The notes under the pieces: generated by a model
Databases searched by the model: none
The model's input: only the letters and a program-made list of their open reading frames with translations
What the model was told of the DNA's origin: nothing
Program-made: the position numbers and the translations under genes
Part shown: one piece after another, positions 43,402 to 51,515 of the stretch
Layout of the letters: each line of letters opens with the position of its first letter
Position numbering within the stretch: position 1 is the first letter of the stretch
Source: Cohnella herbarum
GTDB lineage: Bacteria > Bacillota > Bacilli > Paenibacillales > Paenibacillaceae
Assembly (NCBI RefSeq): GCF_012849095.1
Contig: NZ_CP051680.1
Coordinates: forward strand, 558,001 to 622,000
Reading direction: 5' to 3'
Length of the DNA stretch: 64,000 nt

Positions 43402-43881
43402 TTATTTCGTATAAGAGATCGTCACTGAGCTTTCGCCCGGCATCTTAGAAGATTTGGCAATCGTGATGTAGAAGATCCAAGAGGCCGTGCTCCCGGTAAG
43501 GGAGACGCTATCCGTTACGGGCTCGTCTTCGTAGTTATATTTATTATCGGCAAGTACTTTACGATAACGTAGTGCCGTGTCCTTGAAATCGGTCGCTAGT
43601 TGATACGAGAGCTGATAGAAGCCGTCTCCTTTAGTTACTCCGTCGCCTGTTCGTACTGCGGATATTCCTTTGGCGCCTTCTAGAATCGGGATATCCGTCG
43701 GTACATCGGGAGGTAGAGTCGGGCTAGGTTGGTGGGCAAGCGCAGTCTTCGCGGTTTGTTGGTCCGACTGGCCGGCACCTTTTCCGTCAATCCATTCGGC
43801 AAGTTGGCTGCATCCGACGAGTAGGGATAAAGAGAGGATGGCAATCGAAACGATTAAACTCTTTTTATGCGCGGGACCCAT
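43402..43881 (-). CDS. Putative lipoprotein
   Basis: A 159-residue protein with a signal and lipobox LSLLVGC (Cys near residue 24), then a Gln/Thr-rich linker and a domain of about 100 residues (DGFYQLSYQLATDFKDTALRY). No family is recognised. AAGGAGTGAATTC precedes the ATG. Its co-transcription with the LuxR-ATPase gene suggests an envelope partner of that regulator. Confidence 0.75.
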   Translation of the reverse strand: MGPAHKKSLIVSIAILSLSLLVGCSQLAEWIDGKGAGQSDQQTAKTALAHQPSPTLPPDVPTDIPILEGAKGISAVRTGDGVTKGDGFYQLSYQLATDFKDTALRYRKVLADNKYNYEDEPVTDSVSLTGSTASWIFYITIAKSSKMPGESSVTISYTK

Positions 43882-44380
43882 GAATTCACTCCTTGCTCTG
43901 AATCAGATCATCATGATACAAATTGTATCAAATGAGTGAAAAATAAGCAACCGCATGGGTTAATTCTTAAGTTGAAAAGTGCTTGTCTGAACGGAATAGT
44001 TCCATTATGGCTCAATTGGTGCTCCATTCGGTAGCGCGTGTGGTCGCGTAACCGCCGGAAGCTTAGAGAAAGCCACAAATTCGGAAAGATAAAGTGGTTA
44101 GTGAACCCCTTTGGCGCCTAACCGATTGATGGGAACATGCTCATTGCGTCGACTCTAGGAAAAACCAGCTACTTACTCATCTAATCATTCGAAGTAAATA
44201 AATTTATGGATTTATACAATTAATTTCCAAGGAATCCCACCAATATAAGCAAAAAAGCGTACTTCGCGGACGTCACTGCTTTGGGAAGAGTGACTGTAAT
44301 GAAGATAATGGAAAAGATCGCGAGGGGATGGAGATTGTGTTTCTATTGTGACTAATCTAAATGATGACTAATCTAAATGA
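43882..44380. other. Gene-poor spacer upstream of the cob promoter
   Basis: About 500 bp with no supported gene. It holds a solo segment resembling the array-2 junction (AAGGAATCCCACCAAT at 44229-44244) and a perfect 16-bp tandem duplication, TGACTAATCTAAATGA, at 44349-44380. Confidence 0.7.
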
Positions 44381-44409
44381 TTGCATTCACGAATAGGGCG
44401 GGCTATAAT
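44381..44409 (+). promoter_or_regulatory. Promoter of the cob operon
   Basis: TTGCAT (44381-44386) and TATAAT (44404-44409) are 17 bp apart. Transcription would start about 50 nt before the riboswitch. The -35 box abuts a 16-bp tandem duplication. Confidence 0.7.
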
Positions 44410-44462
44410 TCCAAGTGATCGATAACTCGTACCAATTGAATAGTTTAATATGCCTATGGGTG

Positions 44463-44657
44463 CCTTATCGAAAGCAACGATTAAGGTTAAAAGGGAAGCC
44501 GGTGCGAATCCGGTACGGTCCCGCCACTGTGGAATAGGATTTGGCCTTCGCATAGTTTCCGCTCGGATTCGGCGAATGGACTGGCGAGTTCCGTCGGAAT
44601 CCTATCAGTCAGACGACCTGCCCTAGGCGCGGCAGACGAATTCCTTCGCGGATAAGG
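44463..44657 (+). ncRNA. Cobalamin riboswitch
   Basis: Hallmark segments are in order: AAGGGAAGCCGGTGCGAATCC (P3 region, from 44491), CCCGCCACTGT (from 44520), and the B12-box region CAGTCAGACGACCTGCC (44606-44622). The closing helix P1 is visible as CCTTATC (44463-44469) with GATAAGG (44651-44657). It precedes a terminator hairpin and the cob genes, so adenosylcobalamin probably stops transcription. Confidence 0.93.
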
Positions 44658-44716
44658 ATACGGCTCACTCGGGAATTTACATAGCGAAAGATAACATTCC
44701 AATTCCCTGTTTGCTG

Positions 44717-44752
44717 AACCCTAGTCCGTGATTTGCGGTCTAGGGTTTTTTG
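44717..44752 (+). terminator. Riboswitch expression-platform terminator
   Basis: AACCCTAG (44717-44724) pairs with CTAGGGTT (44740-44747) with inner CCG/CGG pairs, and six T end the stem. It lies 60 nt after the aptamer. Confidence 0.85.
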
Positions 44753-44974
44753 GAACGATTAGACGGGTTACCATTCGATGAAATTCTACTCATATTAACG
44801 CTCGGTACAATTCTGAGTATGAAACGATGAAGATAAGGTGCTTTGAGTGCGCTGCGAGCTGGGTCGGTGAACAAACAGACAGCGCCGGGCATCCGTAGGT
44901 GGAGGTAAGGTACTCTCAGTGCGCTAAAGTAACGGATTATTTCACATAAAACGATCGAGAGAGGAAATGATCTC
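44753..44974 (+). other. Long leader between riboswitch terminator and cobT
   Basis: No gene is seen. Two imperfect direct repeats (44835-44853 AAGGTGCTTTGAGTGCGCT and 44907-44925 AAGGTACTCTCAGTGCGCT, 16 of 19 identical) are present, of unknown role. Confidence 0.6.
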
Positions 44975-46039
44975 ATGACTCCGAACGTCTCTCAACAACT
45001 GCAATTTATGACCCAATCCATTAAACCAATGGATTTAGATGCGATGGAGGCTGCTCAGCTTCGGCTGGATAGCTTGACTAAGCCGCCCGGCAGCCTGGGC
45101 AAGCTCGAAGCTATCGCCAAGCAAGCGGCGGGGATAACCGGAGAAAGCCTCCCGGATCTGTCCCGAAAAGCGGTTATCGTTATGGCGGGCGATCATGGCG
45201 TGTGCGAAGAGGGTATTAGCGCGTTCCCAGCCGAAGTCACGCCTCAGATGGTGCTGAATTTCTTAGGCGGCGGAGCTGCGGTTAACGTGCTGGCACGCCA
45301 TGCGGGAGCGGATGTCGTCTGCGTGGACATCGGCGTAAACGCGGATCTGCAGCACCCGGAGCTTGTGTCGCGCAAGATCCGCAAGGGCACCGCGAACATC
45401 GCGAAGGGAGCTGCGATGTCCCGGGAAGAAGCGGTCGCGGCCATCCGCGTCGGCTACGACCTCGTGTGCGAGCTCGCCGCCAAGGGAACCCGCGTGTTCG
45501 CGACGGGAGAGATGGGCATCGGCAACACGACGCCGAGTGCCGCCATGCTTGTCGCTCTGGCGGGAATCCCGCTAGAGCAAGCCGTTGGCCGCGGCACGGG
45601 CATCGACGATGCCCGCTTGCGGCATAAGCGCGGCGTCATCGAGCGCGCGCTGCAAGTGAACGCCGCCGACCCGGCCGATCCTCTCGACGTCCTCGCGAAG
45701 CTCGGAGGACTAGAGATTGCCGGCCTCGTCGGCGTCATACTAGGCGCTGCCGCCAATCGCGCCGTAGCCGTCATCGACGGCTTCATCTCTTCGGCCGCGG
45801 CACTTGTCGCCGGCCGCCTTGCTCCGCAAGCTTTGCCATACATGATGGCATCACATATGTCTCTGGAACAAGGGCACGCCGGCATGCTGGAAGCGGTCGG
45901 ATTGTCCCCGATGATTCACATGGATATGCGTCTTGGCGAAGGTACGGGTGCGGTATTATGCTTTCATTTGATCGACGCGGCAGGAAAGATCATGCGGGAA
46001 ATGGCAACGTTCGAGAGCGCGGGAGTGTCGCAATCATGA
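44975..46039 (+). CDS. cobT: Nicotinate-nucleotide-dimethylbenzimidazole phosphoribosyltransferase
   Basis: A 354-residue enzyme that activates the lower ligand as alpha-ribazole phosphate. Motifs TKPPGSLGKLE, VMAGDHGV, GEMGIGNTTPSAA and RLGEGTGA (catalytic Glu) are present. GAGAGAGGAAATGATC precedes the ATG. It overlaps cobQ by 4 nt and is first in the riboswitch-controlled operon. Confidence 0.95.
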   Translation: MTPNVSQQLQFMTQSIKPMDLDAMEAAQLRLDSLTKPPGSLGKLEAIAKQAAGITGESLPDLSRKAVIVMAGDHGVCEEGISAFPAEVTPQMVLNFLGGGAAVNVLARHAGADVVCVDIGVNADLQHPELVSRKIRKGTANIAKGAAMSREEAVAAIRVGYDLVCELAAKGTRVFATGEMGIGNTTPSAAMLVALAGIPLEQAVGRGTGIDDARLRHKRGVIERALQVNAADPADPLDVLAKLGGLEIAGLVGVILGAAANRAVAVIDGFISSAAALVAGRLAPQALPYMMASHMSLEQGHAGMLEAVGLSPMIHMDMRLGEGTGAVLCFHLIDAAGKIMREMATFESAGVSQS

Positions 46040-47655
46040 CGGATAAATATGTTATCGCGGGTCATCGACCGGCGCGGACGTTGATGATACAAGGGACGGC
46101 ATCGGATGTCGGCAAAAGCATCCTGACGACGGCGATATGCCGCATCCTTGTTCAAGACGGGTATGCCGTAGCCCCGTTCAAATCGCAAAACATGTCGCTG
46201 AACAGCTACGTGACGCCCGACGGTAAAGAGATCGGACGCGCGCAAGGCATGCAAGCCGATGCTTGCGGCATCGCGGCCACGACCGACATGAATCCGATCT
46301 TGCTCAAGCCGACGACGGATCGAGCTTCGCAAGTCGTCGTGCACGGAAAGCCGTACCGCACGATGGACGCATTCAGCTACCGCAACGAATATTTAGCCGA
46401 AGCCGGCCTTATCGTGAGGGAAGCCTTGAACCGGCTTCGCGCCGAGTATGATGTCATAATCCTCGAGGGCGCGGGCAGTCCCGCGGAGATTAATCTTAAA
46501 GATCGCGACATCGTGAACATGAGAATGGCGGGCTGGGCGGACGCTCCGGTTATTCTGGTCGCGGACATCGACCGCGGAGGCGTATTCGCTTCGATCGTCG
46601 GAACGTTGGAGCTTCTAGAGCCGGATGAACGGGCGAGGGTAAAAGGGTTTATCATCAATAAATTTCGCGGCGATGTCGGGCTGCTTCAGCCGGGTCTGGA
46701 TTGGTTGGAAAATCGGACGGGCAAACCGGTACTCGGCGTCATTCCGCATATCGATAAACTGAGACTGGAATCGGAGGATTCCTTGTCGATCCAGACCTCT
46801 TCCTTGGCTGCCGGGACGGATGAAGAGCGATTGGACATCGCGGTCATCCGGTTTCCGCGCATTGCGAATTTCACGGACATCGATCCTCTCTTCGCGGAGA
46901 GGGATACGTCCGTGCGGTATGTGACTCGGGTCGAAGATTTCGGACAACCCGATATTGTCCTGCTCCCCGGGAGCAAAAACACGGCGGAAGACCTTTTGTT
47001 CCTTAAGGAAACGGGGCTAGATCTAGCCATTCTCGCTCATCGAGAACAAGGGGGATGGCTCACGGGCATTTGCGGCGGTTATCAGATGCTTGGACAAAAG
47101 CTGCTTGACCCGGATGGCATCGAATCCGGCAACGAGTATTTAGCCGGCCTTGGTTTGTTTCCGATGGAAACCGTATTCTCGCCGGACAAGAAGACGGAGC
47201 GCGTCTTCGGCCAAGCGATCGGATGGAGAATCGGTGAAAATAGCGCCGATAATAGCACTGAAGATGGACGTACATTCCCGATGAACGTACCGATCGAAGG
47301 ATACGAAATCCATATGGGAATCACCTCTTTTATCCAATCCGTAGAACATCCGATGAGCATCGGACTAAAGCGGGAACCTGGAGTTTCGGAAACCCTGTAT
47401 CATGAAGGGGCTCGATCGACGGACGGCAAAGTATGGGGAACTTATATTCACGGAATATTGCATAATGACGAGTTCCGGCGCAATTGGTTAAACGCGATCC
47501 GATCCGGTAAGGGCTGGATGCCGCTCGAAGGGCTATTAAACTTTAACGGGCTGCGCGAAGCGGAGTTCGATCGTTTAGCCGACCATGTGCGCCGGTATAT
47601 GAACATGCCTAAAGTATATGAAATCATAGCAACGGGACAGGAGAACGGACAATGA
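46036..47655 (+). CDS. cobQ: Cobyric acid synthase
   Basis: A 539-residue glutamine amidotransferase that amidates the corrin side chains. It has an N-terminal P-loop (GTASDVGKS) and KSQNMSLNSYVT, and a C-terminal GATase domain with the nucleophile GICGGYQMLG and His in YIHGILHNDEF. The ATG at 46036 overlaps the cobT stop (ATGA); an earlier in-frame start would lie inside cobT. Confidence 0.95.
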   Translation: MTDKYVIAGHRPARTLMIQGTASDVGKSILTTAICRILVQDGYAVAPFKSQNMSLNSYVTPDGKEIGRAQGMQADACGIAATTDMNPILLKPTTDRASQVVVHGKPYRTMDAFSYRNEYLAEAGLIVREALNRLRAEYDVIILEGAGSPAEINLKDRDIVNMRMAGWADAPVILVADIDRGGVFASIVGTLELLEPDERARVKGFIINKFRGDVGLLQPGLDWLENRTGKPVLGVIPHIDKLRLESEDSLSIQTSSLAAGTDEERLDIAVIRFPRIANFTDIDPLFAERDTSVRYVTRVEDFGQPDIVLLPGSKNTAEDLLFLKETGLDLAILAHREQGGWLTGICGGYQMLGQKLLDPDGIESGNEYLAGLGLFPMETVFSPDKKTERVFGQAIGWRIGENSADNSTEDGRTFPMNVPIEGYEIHMGITSFIQSVEHPMSIGLKREPGVSETLYHEGARSTDGKVWGTYIHGILHNDEFRRNWLNAIRSGKGWMPLEGLLNFNGLREAEFDRLADHVRRYMNMPKVYEIIATGQENGQ

Positions 47656-48797
47656 GCGACAGCCCTATCGGAACCGAATTGGAGCCCTTCGGTCACGGGG
47701 GAGACCTTGTAACCGCATCAAGTCGATTCGGTATTCCTTCGAGCGAATGGCTCGACTACAGCGCGAACATTAATCCGTTAGGTCCGCCTGTTCAAGTGAT
47801 GGGTGCCCTCTCTAACGGATTTCGTTCGATCGTCAATTATCCGGATCCGGCACATCGCGAGCTGAAGCGGTTGCTGTCAGATAAGCTTGGCGTCGCGACG
47901 GATCATCTGATCATCGGCAACGGCGCTGCGGAAAACATGGCTCTCGCCTTGCTTGGCTTGGATATCCGCTCGGTCGGCGTAGTCGCTCCATGTTTCTCGG
48001 AGTACGCGCAATTAGCGGAGCATTTCGGGGCGGAAGTGTTCACGGTCGTGGGCAAAGAAGAGAACGGCTTTCAAGCCGACCCGGACGATCTCCTGCCGCT
48101 CCTGGAAAAGGTAGATTTACTGTTCCTCGGCCACCCGAACAATCCGACGGGGTTGACCTATACGTTAGACCAGCTTCGAACGGTCGCCCGGTTCGCGGAA
48201 CGCGCTTCTACTTATCTTGTCTTAGACGAAGCTTTCATCGATTTTATCGCTCCCGATGAGCGCGTAACGCTGTTGCCCGAGCTTGAGCAATATCCCCATG
48301 TCATTCTGATCCATTCGATGACGAAGTTTTACGCGATTCCCGGTCTCCGTCTCGGCTATGCGATTGCCGCTCCTAATCTCGTCCGGAAGATGACGCGCAA
48401 GCAGGTCACTTGGAGCGTTAACGGCTTGGCTCTCCTCGCCGGACAAGCATGCCTGCACCCGGATGTAGCCGAATATGAAAGAAGGACGCGCGAGCTTATT
48501 GCGCGGGAGAGGGATTTTCTGCAAGAGGAGATCAAGAACGGCTTCGGTTGGCAAGTGTGGCCCGGGGAAGCGAATTTTCTGCTCGTCAGGGTCGGGAAGG
48601 CATGGACGGCAAGCTCGCTTCAGCAGGCGTTAGGTCCTAAAGGCGTTATGATCCGAAGCTGCGCCATGTACGAAGGGTTGACCGAGAGAGACATCAGGAT
48701 CGCGGTACGCGGCAGAGAACATAACGAACGGTTATTGCAAACGTTCCGGGAAGCGAATCGGGAAGCCGAGCGGGAAGGGAGGGGAGTTGCCGAATGA
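47652..48797 (+). CDS. cobD: Threonine-phosphate decarboxylase
   Basis: A 381-residue PLP enzyme of the aminotransferase fold that makes (R)-1-amino-2-propanol phosphate for the nucleotide loop. Motifs: LDYSANINPLGPP, GHPNNPTGL and the PLP lysine in SMTKFYAIPGLRLGYA. Histidinol-phosphate aminotransferases are the closest alternative, but the cob context decides. It overlaps both neighbours by 4 nt. Confidence 0.9.
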   Translation: MSDSPIGTELEPFGHGGDLVTASSRFGIPSSEWLDYSANINPLGPPVQVMGALSNGFRSIVNYPDPAHRELKRLLSDKLGVATDHLIIGNGAAENMALALLGLDIRSVGVVAPCFSEYAQLAEHFGAEVFTVVGKEENGFQADPDDLLPLLEKVDLLFLGHPNNPTGLTYTLDQLRTVARFAERASTYLVLDEAFIDFIAPDERVTLLPELEQYPHVILIHSMTKFYAIPGLRLGYAIAAPNLVRKMTRKQVTWSVNGLALLAGQACLHPDVAEYERRTRELIARERDFLQEEIKNGFGWQVWPGEANFLLVRVGKAWTASSLQQALGPKGVMIRSCAMYEGLTERDIRIAVRGREHNERLLQTFREANREAEREGRGVAE

Positions 48798-49348
48798 AAA
48801 TCGTCATGGTCACCGGGGGCGTTCGTTCGGGCAAAAGCGCATATGCCGAGAAGCTTACGCTCGAGCACTCCATGGTTCCTTCTTCTAATGACAGAGTCCT
48901 ATATGTAGCTACCGGTATGCGATACGACAATGAAATGGATATGCGAATCGAACGTCATCTGCAACGCCGTCCGTCTTCGTGGGACACGTTGGAAGCTCCG
49001 GATGAACTATCCACGGCAGCCTATCGGGGATATGGCGTCATTCTTGTCGACTCGTTATCTGCATGGATCGGCAATAAATTAATGGCCGTCCCGGAAGAGC
49101 GATGCAGAGACGTTGAAACGACGCAGTTCGTCCAATCGCAAATTCGGGAATACCTCGCGGAATTGATACAGTCGGAAATGGTCGCGGTCATCATCGTCAC
49201 GGATGAGGTTGGATGGGGTGGGGTAGCCATGACCCCGCTCGGGCGTTGGTTTCAAGACGTCGTAGGCGAGGTAAATCAGCAGCTTGCTGACCAAGCCGAT
49301 GAGGTTATTGCCGTTATTAGCGGATTGCCTTGGAGGTTAAAGGGATGA
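48794..49348 (+). CDS. cobU: Adenosylcobinamide kinase/guanylyltransferase
   Basis: A 184-residue bifunctional enzyme. The P-loop GGVRSGKSAYAE is near residues 7-18, the catalytic-site region RIERHLQRRPSSWDTLE and VDSLSAWI follow, and TDEVGWGGVAMTPLGRWFQD is conserved. It phosphorylates adenosylcobinamide and adds GMP to give AdoCbi-GDP. ATGA overlaps join it to cobD and cobS. Confidence 0.93.
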   Translation: MKIVMVTGGVRSGKSAYAEKLTLEHSMVPSSNDRVLYVATGMRYDNEMDMRIERHLQRRPSSWDTLEAPDELSTAAYRGYGVILVDSLSAWIGNKLMAVPEERCRDVETTQFVQSQIREYLAELIQSEMVAVIIVTDEVGWGGVAMTPLGRWFQDVVGEVNQQLADQADEVIAVISGLPWRLKG

Positions 49349-50097
49349 GCGCATTCTGGCAGGCTGTCGGCTTCTTGACCCGGTTTCCCGTTCCGGCTAA
49401 AGCTCAGACCCTGAAGGGATGGGATAACAGCCCTCGCTACTACCCTGTCGTAGGTCTTATGCTCGGAGCCGTCATTTGGTTAGTCGGTTGGCTTGCGGAG
49501 CTCGGATTCGGATCGTTTGGTTTCACGGTGTCCGCAGTCGTAATCGTAGCCTCGTGGATCTTCTTGACCGGAGCGCTTCATCTGGATGGCTGGATGGATT
49601 TAGCGGATGGTTTGGGCAGTTACCGCAGCCGTGAACGGATGCTTGAAATTATGAAAGACAGCCGAGTCGGAGCCATGGGCGTCGTCGCGGCCATCGTTCT
49701 CATCGGTCTGAAGGTTGCGGCCTTGCAGCAACTCGTTATTCATGACGAACTCGCCATAGTCGCAATGGTGCCGGCGGTAGCAAGGTTTGCGCTTCTTGGC
49801 GTTATCTATATTTTCCCATATATACAGGTTCAAGGCTTAGGCACCGGGTTGCGACAAGGCGTAAATCGAGCTAGCCTCGTGCTTAATCTGCTCTTGCTGC
49901 TAGCCGTTGCGTATTTCATCGCAGGATTCATCGGATGGGTAGCGATAGGCGCAGTCATCGTTGCCGCGTGGCTATTCGGACGATTTATCGTGCGCAAGTT
50001 AGGCGGCTTTACCGGAGATGCTTACGGCGCTCTTGTTGAAGCGATGGAAACTTTTATGCTGCTGATCATTCTGATTCTAGTCAATCATTTCGGGTAA
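49345..50097 (+). CDS. cobS: Adenosylcobinamide-GDP ribazoletransferase (cobalamin synthase)
   Basis: A 250-residue membrane enzyme. Motifs FLTRFPVP at the start and TGALHLDGWMDLADGLGS are characteristic, with about six membrane segments. It joins AdoCbi-GDP to alpha-ribazole. The ATG at 49345 follows GGAGG and overlaps the cobU stop. Its stop codon lies within a 13-bp sequence repeated before cbiZ. Confidence 0.93.
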   Translation: MSAFWQAVGFLTRFPVPAKAQTLKGWDNSPRYYPVVGLMLGAVIWLVGWLAELGFGSFGFTVSAVVIVASWIFLTGALHLDGWMDLADGLGSYRSRERMLEIMKDSRVGAMGVVAAIVLIGLKVAALQQLVIHDELAIVAMVPAVARFALLGVIYIFPYIQVQGLGTGLRQGVNRASLVLNLLLLLAVAYFIAGFIGWVAIGAVIVAAWLFGRFIVRKLGGFTGDAYGALVEAMETFMLLIILILVNHFG

Positions 50098-50104
50098 GCC
50101 AACG
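50092..50104. repeat. 13-bp direct repeat, left copy
   Basis: GGGTAAGCCAACG spans the cobS stop codon. An exact copy lies at 50735-50747, 40 nt before cbiZ. Confidence 0.8.
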
Positions 50105-50193
50105 GGCAATCGCTCACGAATTCAAGCAGCATTACCATTTCCCCAGCTAGGGCTGACGCATTAGAATTGTTGTCTGCCAATATCAAATAAATC

Positions 50194-50377
50194 TTAGTGT
50201 ATTTCCTACACTTAGTTCTGGGTTATTGCCGACTCACTCCATCTAATTGTATTTCGTACAACTCGTTTACCGCATTTCATGTCATCCACCTCAAACCCGC
50301 ACATCTAGTTGCACTTTTTGCACTTAGTCTGTAGATGAGAGATATTTTCCTTAGATTAAGTGTACAAAATACACTTA
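50194..50377. repeat. Four related palindromes about 51 bp apart
   Basis: Palindromes centred near 50204, 50254, 50316 and 50367 each have a 5-nt loop. The last is perfect (TAAGTGTA-CAAAA-TACACTTA). They share the consensus AGTGTA/TACACTTAG. Confidence 0.65.
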
Positions 50378-50384
50378 GTGCGAG

Positions 50385-50551
50385 TTCAAAAAGTCCGGTT
50401 TTCAGCACCGAGAAGGTTGAAAGAAGCTTAGGGACTGAGGAACGGAGCGTAGGAAGAACCTACGTGAGTACCGGAAGGCCCGGCTGAATTCAAGATTCGA
50501 TGTCGAGTACGCTTCTAGATAGGCTTCGTGATCAAAATTGGACTTTTTGAA
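50385..50551. mobile_element. 167-bp structured element with 12-bp inverted ends
   Basis: TTCAAAAAGTCC at 50385-50396 and GGACTTTTTGAA at 50540-50551 are perfect inverted repeats. Inside are a CGTAGG-AAGAA-CCTACG hairpin and long-range pairs (TTCAGC with GCTGAA, AGAAGC with GCTTCT), as in a folded RNA. It is either a small dispersed element or a structured RNA. Confidence 0.6.
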
Positions 50552-50734
50552 TAACCTCACTTAGTCGGTGCAGAAAAAATAGATAGGCTACACTCTAATG
50601 CATTAGCCCTGTTTCCAAGCTAACGCGGTATAGATAAGTTGGTTTCGTCGGCGTTACTAGCGGTAAAATTATCCGAAATTATCGTACAGCTCGCGCTTGA
50701 CTCGATATGCATTAATTTCGTAAGCGATTGTCAT

Positions 50735-50747
50735 GGGTAAGCCAACG
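50735..50747. repeat. 13-bp direct repeat, right copy
   Basis: GGGTAAGCCAACG is identical to 50092-50104. Together they bracket the interruption between cobS and cbiZ. Confidence 0.8.
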
Positions 50748-50786
50748 ATTTAGAATAAGTATCTATAGACAGGCGGGAGAACATAG

Positions 50787-51515
50787 ATGACACAACCTTT
50801 TCGCGATCGTACGGTTACGGTCTATCGATCCGCCTTATGGCCGGAGCTGGAACTTCGCTATGTCGCGAATGAGGGCCATGTCCTAATCCGCAGCGATGAC
50901 ATCTACGATGTGCTCAGCAATGCGCCTTATCGCGGCGGGGCTAGCAAAGCGAATCGATTCGTGAACTGGAAGGTGCCCTTAACCTATAATTGCTCGGATC
51001 CCGCATCGATGATGCGTGAAGAGATGCACCTGTGGGGATACCCGCCGGATATGGCGATCGGACTGCAGACTGCCGCTCATATTACGCACAGCGCCTTCGC
51101 CGAAGAGAACGGAGACGAGTTTAAGCTGCTGGTCTGCGCATCCGCGGGAACGGGTAACGCGGCCAGAGCCGGTCTTGTTCGCGAGACTTTCTCGGCATAC
51201 GTACCGGGGACGATCAATATTATGATTTTCGTCGATGGCAAGATGACGCATAGCGCCATGGTGAACGCGATCATTAGCGCAACGGAAGCGAAGAGCGCCG
51301 CCTTGGACGATTTGAAAGTGAAGGATTACGCTCATGATCGCGTTGCGACGGGAACGACGACCGACACCGTCCTCGTCGCGGTGAGTCAATCGGATACTTA
51401 CGCGCCGATCCATCAATATGCCGGGGCGGCGACGACGATCGGCAACGCGATCGGTCGGCTTGCGTACGAAGCAGTATATGAAGCGGTTCGGACGCAGGGA
51501 GAACCCCTATTATGA
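50787..51515 (+). CDS. cbiZ: Adenosylcobinamide amidohydrolase
   Basis: A 242-residue CbiZ-family protein that cuts the side chain of adenosylcobinamide or pseudo-cobamides so they can be rebuilt (corrinoid remodelling). Motifs: NAPYRGGASKANRFVN, LQTAAHITHSA, CASAGTGNAARAG and a Thr-rich GTTTDTVLVA near the end. It is preceded by GGCGGGAG and overlaps cbiB by 4 nt. Confidence 0.9.
   Translation: MTQPFRDRTVTVYRSALWPELELRYVANEGHVLIRSDDIYDVLSNAPYRGGASKANRFVNWKVPLTYNCSDPASMMREEMHLWGYPPDMAIGLQTAAHITHSAFAEENGDEFKLLVCASAGTGNAARAGLVRETFSAYVPGTINIMIFVDGKMTHSAMVNAIISATEAKSAALDDLKVKDYAHDRVATGTTTDTVLVAVSQSDTYAPIHQYAGAATTIGNAIGRLAYEAVYEAVRTQGEPLL

Larger units (their letters stand above)
50149..50610. 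mobile_element. MITE-like segment with 17-bp inverted ends
   Basis: AGGGCTGACGCATTAGA at the left end and TCTAATGCATTAGCCCT at the right end pair at 15 of 17 positions. The segment is non-coding. Mobility is inferred from the termini only. Confidence 0.45.
50105..50734. other. Repeat-filled interruption of the cob operon
   Basis: About 630 bp with no gene. It holds a 462-bp segment bounded by imperfect 17-bp inverted repeats (50149-50165 and 50594-50610), four palindromes spaced 50-62 bp apart, and a 167-bp segment with perfect 12-bp inverted ends (50385-50551). No transposase frame is present. Confidence 0.85.

Noticed and set aside
50092..50747. Insertion sequence with transposase
   Set aside because: Inverted and direct repeats exist, but no transposase frame lies inside.
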